From Phascolarctobacterium sp. (GTDB lineage: Bacteria > Bacillota > Negativicutes > Acidaminococcales > Acidaminococcaceae): 64,000 nt of DNA. Within the stretch, counting starts at the first letter, position 1; every line of letters begins with the position of its first letter. A program made the translations under genes and the position numbers. The notes beneath the pieces were generated by a model. That model was not told the origin of the DNA and did not search any database. It worked only from the letters and a program-made list of their open reading frames with translations. This document shows positions 61,634-64,000 of this stretch, in pieces. Location: assembly GCA_030523325.1 (NCBI GenBank), contig JAUNIS010000008.1, positions 1-64,000 on the forward strand. Direction: 5' to 3'.

Positions 61634-62566
61634 TTAATCTTTTTTGATGTGACGAGTAACTAGATAAAGAGGTCTTTGCTTAATTTCTTCGAAAATGCGA
61701 CCGATATATTCACCCAAGATACCAATACCGAGTAATTGTATGCCTCCAAGGAACAAAGTGCAAACCATCATCGTAGTCCAGCCAGGAACTGCGTCCTTGG
61801 AAATATATTTAACATAGAGAACGTGTCCCATTAACCCAAGACTAATTAAACCACAAATCAGTCCTAAGTAAAATGCCCAACGCAACGGCAGGTTCGAAAA
61901 TGATGTAATACCATCCAAAGCAAAATGCAACATTTTACGCAAATTAAATTTTGATACGCCTGCAAAACGAGGAGGTGCAACAAATTCGTATTCCGCAACC
62001 TTAAAACCAAGAGTTCTAACTAAACCACGAATGAAACGCGCTCTCTCGCGATACATTTTGAAAGCATCGACAGCCTTGCGATCCATTAGACGAAAATCGC
62101 TGCCACCGGGCGTAATCTCAACCTTTGAAAGCGCATTGATAATCTTATAGTAAACAGAAGAAGTAATATTCTTAAAAAATCCTGCATCTTCTGTTGCCAT
62201 ACGCTTGGTCTGAACAATCTCGTAACCATCTTCCCATAGCTTCACAAGGTAAGGAATTAATTCAGGTGGATGCTGCAAATCACCATCCATAGTTATTACG
62301 ATATCACCATCTGCATTATCAAGACCGCAGGTAATGGCCAATTGATGACCGTAATTACGACTCAAAAGATAAGCCTCAATATGTGCGTCCTTTTGCGAAA
62401 GCTCATTCAAAATAAGTGCAGATCCATCCTTGGAGCCGTCATCTACAAATATAATATTGTAATCGTAATCTAGTCCCTGCATGACAGACGTTGTGCGTTT
62501 ATAAAATTCTCGCAAATTAGCTTCTTCGTTAAAAACAGGAACCGCAATTGAAATTTTCTTTTTCAT
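61634..62566 (-). CDS. Family 2 glycosyltransferase, GtrB/DPM-like
   Basis: 310 residues. The GT-A domain shows ISIAVPVFNEEANLREFY, IIFVDDGSKDGS, MDGDLQHPPELIP (metal-binding Asp), and SDFRLMDRKAV. Two membrane helices close the C terminus (FYLGLICGLISLGLMGHVLY, MMVCTLFLGGIQLLGIGILG). Such enzymes load a sugar onto a polyprenyl phosphate for cell-surface glycans. The ATG at 62566 follows AGAGGG; the in-frame start at 62617 reads through the rnpB terminator and is rejected. Confidence 0.92.
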   Translation of the reverse strand: MKKKISIAVPVFNEEANLREFYKRTTSVMQGLDYDYNIIFVDDGSKDGSALILNELSQKDAHIEAYLLSRNYGHQLAITCGLDNADGDIVITMDGDLQHPPELIPYLVKLWEDGYEIVQTKRMATEDAGFFKNITSSVYYKIINALSKVEITPGGSDFRLMDRKAVDAFKMYRERARFIRGLVRTLGFKVAEYEFVAPPRFAGVSKFNLRKMLHFALDGITSFSNLPLRWAFYLGLICGLISLGLMGHVLYVKYISKDAVPGWTTMMVCTLFLGGIQLLGIGILGEYIGRIFEEIKQRPLYLVTRHIKKD

Positions 62567-62582
62567 TTTATTTCCCTCTGAC

Positions 62583-62615
62583 CAAAAAAGACGCACGCAA
62601 ACTAATGCATGCGTC
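62583..62615 (-). terminator. Terminator of rnpB
   Basis: GACGCACGCA (62590-62599) pairs with TGCATGCGTC (62606-62615) with one mismatch, and the minus strand continues with six T. Confidence 0.9.
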
Positions 62616-62628
62616 ATTTTTCATAAAG

Positions 62629-62981
62629 ATGAGTGATCAATAAGCCGAGTTCTGTTCCTCTTACGAGGTGATAATCATTTATCTAGACTTGACATTACTG
62701 CCAAGTTCAAGCGACGCAACCCGGGAGGCTCAGCGGGCAACATCATCCCTCCCCTATTTGGTCTTGCTCCGGATGGGGTTTACCTAGCCAGCCTGTCACC
62801 AGACTGCTGGTGCGCTCTTACCGCACCGTTCCACCCTTACCTACAAAAGTAGGCGGTCCTCATTTCTGTGGCACTAGCCCTAAGGTTTCCCTCGCTGGAC
62901 GTTATCCAGCATCCTGCCCTATGGAGCTCGGACTTTCCTCACCTGGCTCTAGGCCAGCCGCGATTATCTTTCACACTCACC
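62629..62981 (-). ncRNA. rnpB: RNase P RNA, type A
   Basis: The minus strand shows the conserved core: GAGGAAAGTCCGAGCTCC near the 5' end, AGGGTGGAACGGTGCGGTAA in the middle, and ACAGAACTCGGCTTAT at the 3' end. The ends pair (GAGTG/CACTC, P1). The length of about 353 nt is normal. It processes tRNA precursors. It has its own promoter and terminator. Confidence 0.95.
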
Positions 62982-62986
62982 GCATC

Positions 62987-63015
62987 ATTTTAACAAAATT
63001 AAAGTCTTCAGTCAA
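62987..63015 (-). promoter_or_regulatory. Promoter of rnpB
   Basis: On the minus strand TTGACT (63015-63010), a 17-bp spacer and TAAAAT (62992-62987), directly before the RNase P RNA. Confidence 0.85.
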
Positions 63016-63083
63016 GGAGTATTATAATTGGTAATTCTTAAAAAGAAATGAATGTTATTCTCGTTAATTTTTCACTCAATTAT

Positions 63084-64000
63084 TTATTTGCGAATTATTT
63101 TCTTTTCACCATTTTCATAAGTATAAATTTCACCTAGAACGACTCTGTTTTTATGAATTTCCATATCATCCATATAAAGTGTTCCTAAATCCGTATCTAA
63201 TACTACATTGTGAAAATCTGTTTCACCGGTTTTGCTAGAAAATTCACCCGATAATGATTTGAAAGGAAGAAACATTACGCTACCACGACCTGTTTGAAAA
63301 CTACCCGCGTAAATTGTTTCTTTTGATTTACCTGAAGATAAAATATACATATCCAGATTGCATCTACCCTTATACATAACATTTTTAGTTGCTGAGGAAA
63401 TCATCAGCTTTTCACCGTGAATATCTATTCTGTAATTATTATGGTCGAAATGGTATAATCCGGATGCTTTAACGTCGCCATCCCAAATTTTAGCAACAAC
63501 ATCGTACAAGCTTACAATACCACTTTCGTAATGATATTCACCGCTTACCTTGTGAAAAACCATAGGTGGTATATCAAGCTGTTTCATCTCGATAGTTCCT
63601 TTGATAACGGGAGATTTTAATTGTCCAGAGACGGTTCCGGAAATATCTAAAGGATTTTTTATGTTGCCCAATCCCATTGACTCAGGCACAACTCCATACA
63701 TACCGAGACTTAAACTAACGTTTTCCTGATTCTTTAGCAAATCTACTTTGCCACTAAGATTCATTGTTTTGCCAACTATATCTCCACCGAATTCTCCTAC
63801 ATTTAAATTTAAACCAAGATAACGACCGTTTTTTATAGCGGCTTCTAAATGAACATCTTTAAAAAGAAAATCTCTTTGTTTGTAAAAAGCACCAATGCTA
63901 CCTTTATTAAGAATTAGTTTAACATCGGGATATTTATTACTAAAATCAATATTTACTTCAAATTCTTCTGATTCTTCAGGTATATGTTCGCCTTCAGTTG
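63084..64000 (-). CDS. TamB/AsmA-like envelope protein (C-terminal part, cut by window end)
   Basis: The frame is open from 64000 down to the stop at 63084, giving at least 305 residues; the start lies outside the window. The sequence is a run of short beta strands with the repeated theme 'GTVSGQLKSPVIKGTI...VSLYDVVAKIWDGDVKASG...YRIDIHGEKL', characteristic of TamB/DUF490 proteins, which form lipid-carrying bridges between inner and outer membranes. A full TamB C-terminal domain is not evident, so a more distant AsmA-like protein is possible. It is the best diderm marker in the window. Confidence 0.6.
   Translation of the reverse strand, partial: TEGEHIPEESEEFEVNIDFSNKYPDVKLILNKGSIGAFYKQRDFLFKDVHLEAAIKNGRYLGLNLNVGEFGGDIVGKTMNLSGKVDLLKNQENVSLSLGMYGVVPESMGLGNIKNPLDISGTVSGQLKSPVIKGTIEMKQLDIPPMVFHKVSGEYHYESGIVSLYDVVAKIWDGDVKASGLYHFDHNNYRIDIHGEKLMISSATKNVMYKGRCNLDMYILSSGKSKETIYAGSFQTGRGSVMFLPFKSLSGEFSSKTGETDFHNVVLDTDLGTLYMDDMEIHKNRVVLGEIYTYENGEKKIIRK

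Noticed and set aside
62566-62617. The longer start for the GT2 glycosyltransferase
   Set aside because: The extra 17 residues are encoded by the rnpB terminator stem and carry no conserved sequence; AGAGGG fits the ATG at 62566.

Overview
The window looks like chromosomal DNA of a strictly anaerobic, diderm Firmicute of the class Negativicutes (Phascolarctobacterium/Acidaminococcaceae-like is my guess; the genus cannot be fixed from sequence alone). Firmicute traits are AGGAGG-type ribosome sites, a T-box leader, RNase J, a GlgC/GlgD pair and a MocR regulator. The diderm trait is a TamB-like protein running off the right edge. Anaerobic traits are an [FeFe]-hydrogenase, the oxygen-independent cobalamin route and many radical-SAM enzymes. 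No tRNA, rRNA or CRISPR array was seen.

Layout. 1-6.4 kb: an SSB-like protein, then a minus-strand glycogen operon glgB-glgC-glgD-glgA. 6.7-10.4 kb: a plus-strand pair, a NuoF/GltD-like flavoprotein overlapping an [FeFe]-hydrogenase, with promoter and terminator. 10.4-20 kb: housekeeping and redox genes (radical SAM protein, orphan antitoxin, lactate permease, apt, DAHP synthase plus ACT protein, two C_GCAxxG_C_C proteins, CoA-disulfide reductase with rhodanese domain), with two kinds of intergenic repeat. 20-39 kb: a YkvI-like permease, a MocR regulator, then a long minus-strand run (methionine gamma-lyase-like, hflX, DEAD helicase, rimO, a binding lipoprotein, ygiQ, rodZ, ftsK, rnj, sstT).

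39.4-53.6 kb: a fourteen-gene minus-strand cobalamin operon, cbiD-L-F-G-H-J-ET-A-B-cobD-(phosphoglycerate-mutase-like)-cbiP-cobO-cbiC. It is led by a promoter, a cobalamin riboswitch and an intrinsic terminator, and closed by another terminator. It covers the corrin ring from precorrin-2 to adenosylcobinamide phosphate. The cobaltochelatase and nucleotide-loop genes are not in the window.

53.6-57.1 kb: a small SGNH hydrolase, then a minus-strand ubiX-lpdD-ubiD decarboxylase operon behind a T-box leader. 57.1-60.8 kb: an AT-rich accessory island holding a three-gene DUF4417/toxin-like/immunity-like cassette, a possible small RNA, an ImmA peptidase, an XRE repressor with an operator inside its promoter, and remnants of IS3 and IS21 elements. 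60.9-64 kb: an NlpC/P60 peptidase, a GT2 glycosyltransferase, RNase P RNA with its own promoter and terminator, and the TamB-like gene cut by the window end.

The loci most worth a second look are the repeat array at 17.5-18.0 kb, whose stem-loops keep their pairing while changing sequence, the T-box-controlled UbiD system, the hydrogenase pair, the orphan phosphatase-like gene in the cobalamin operon, and the DUF4417 island.
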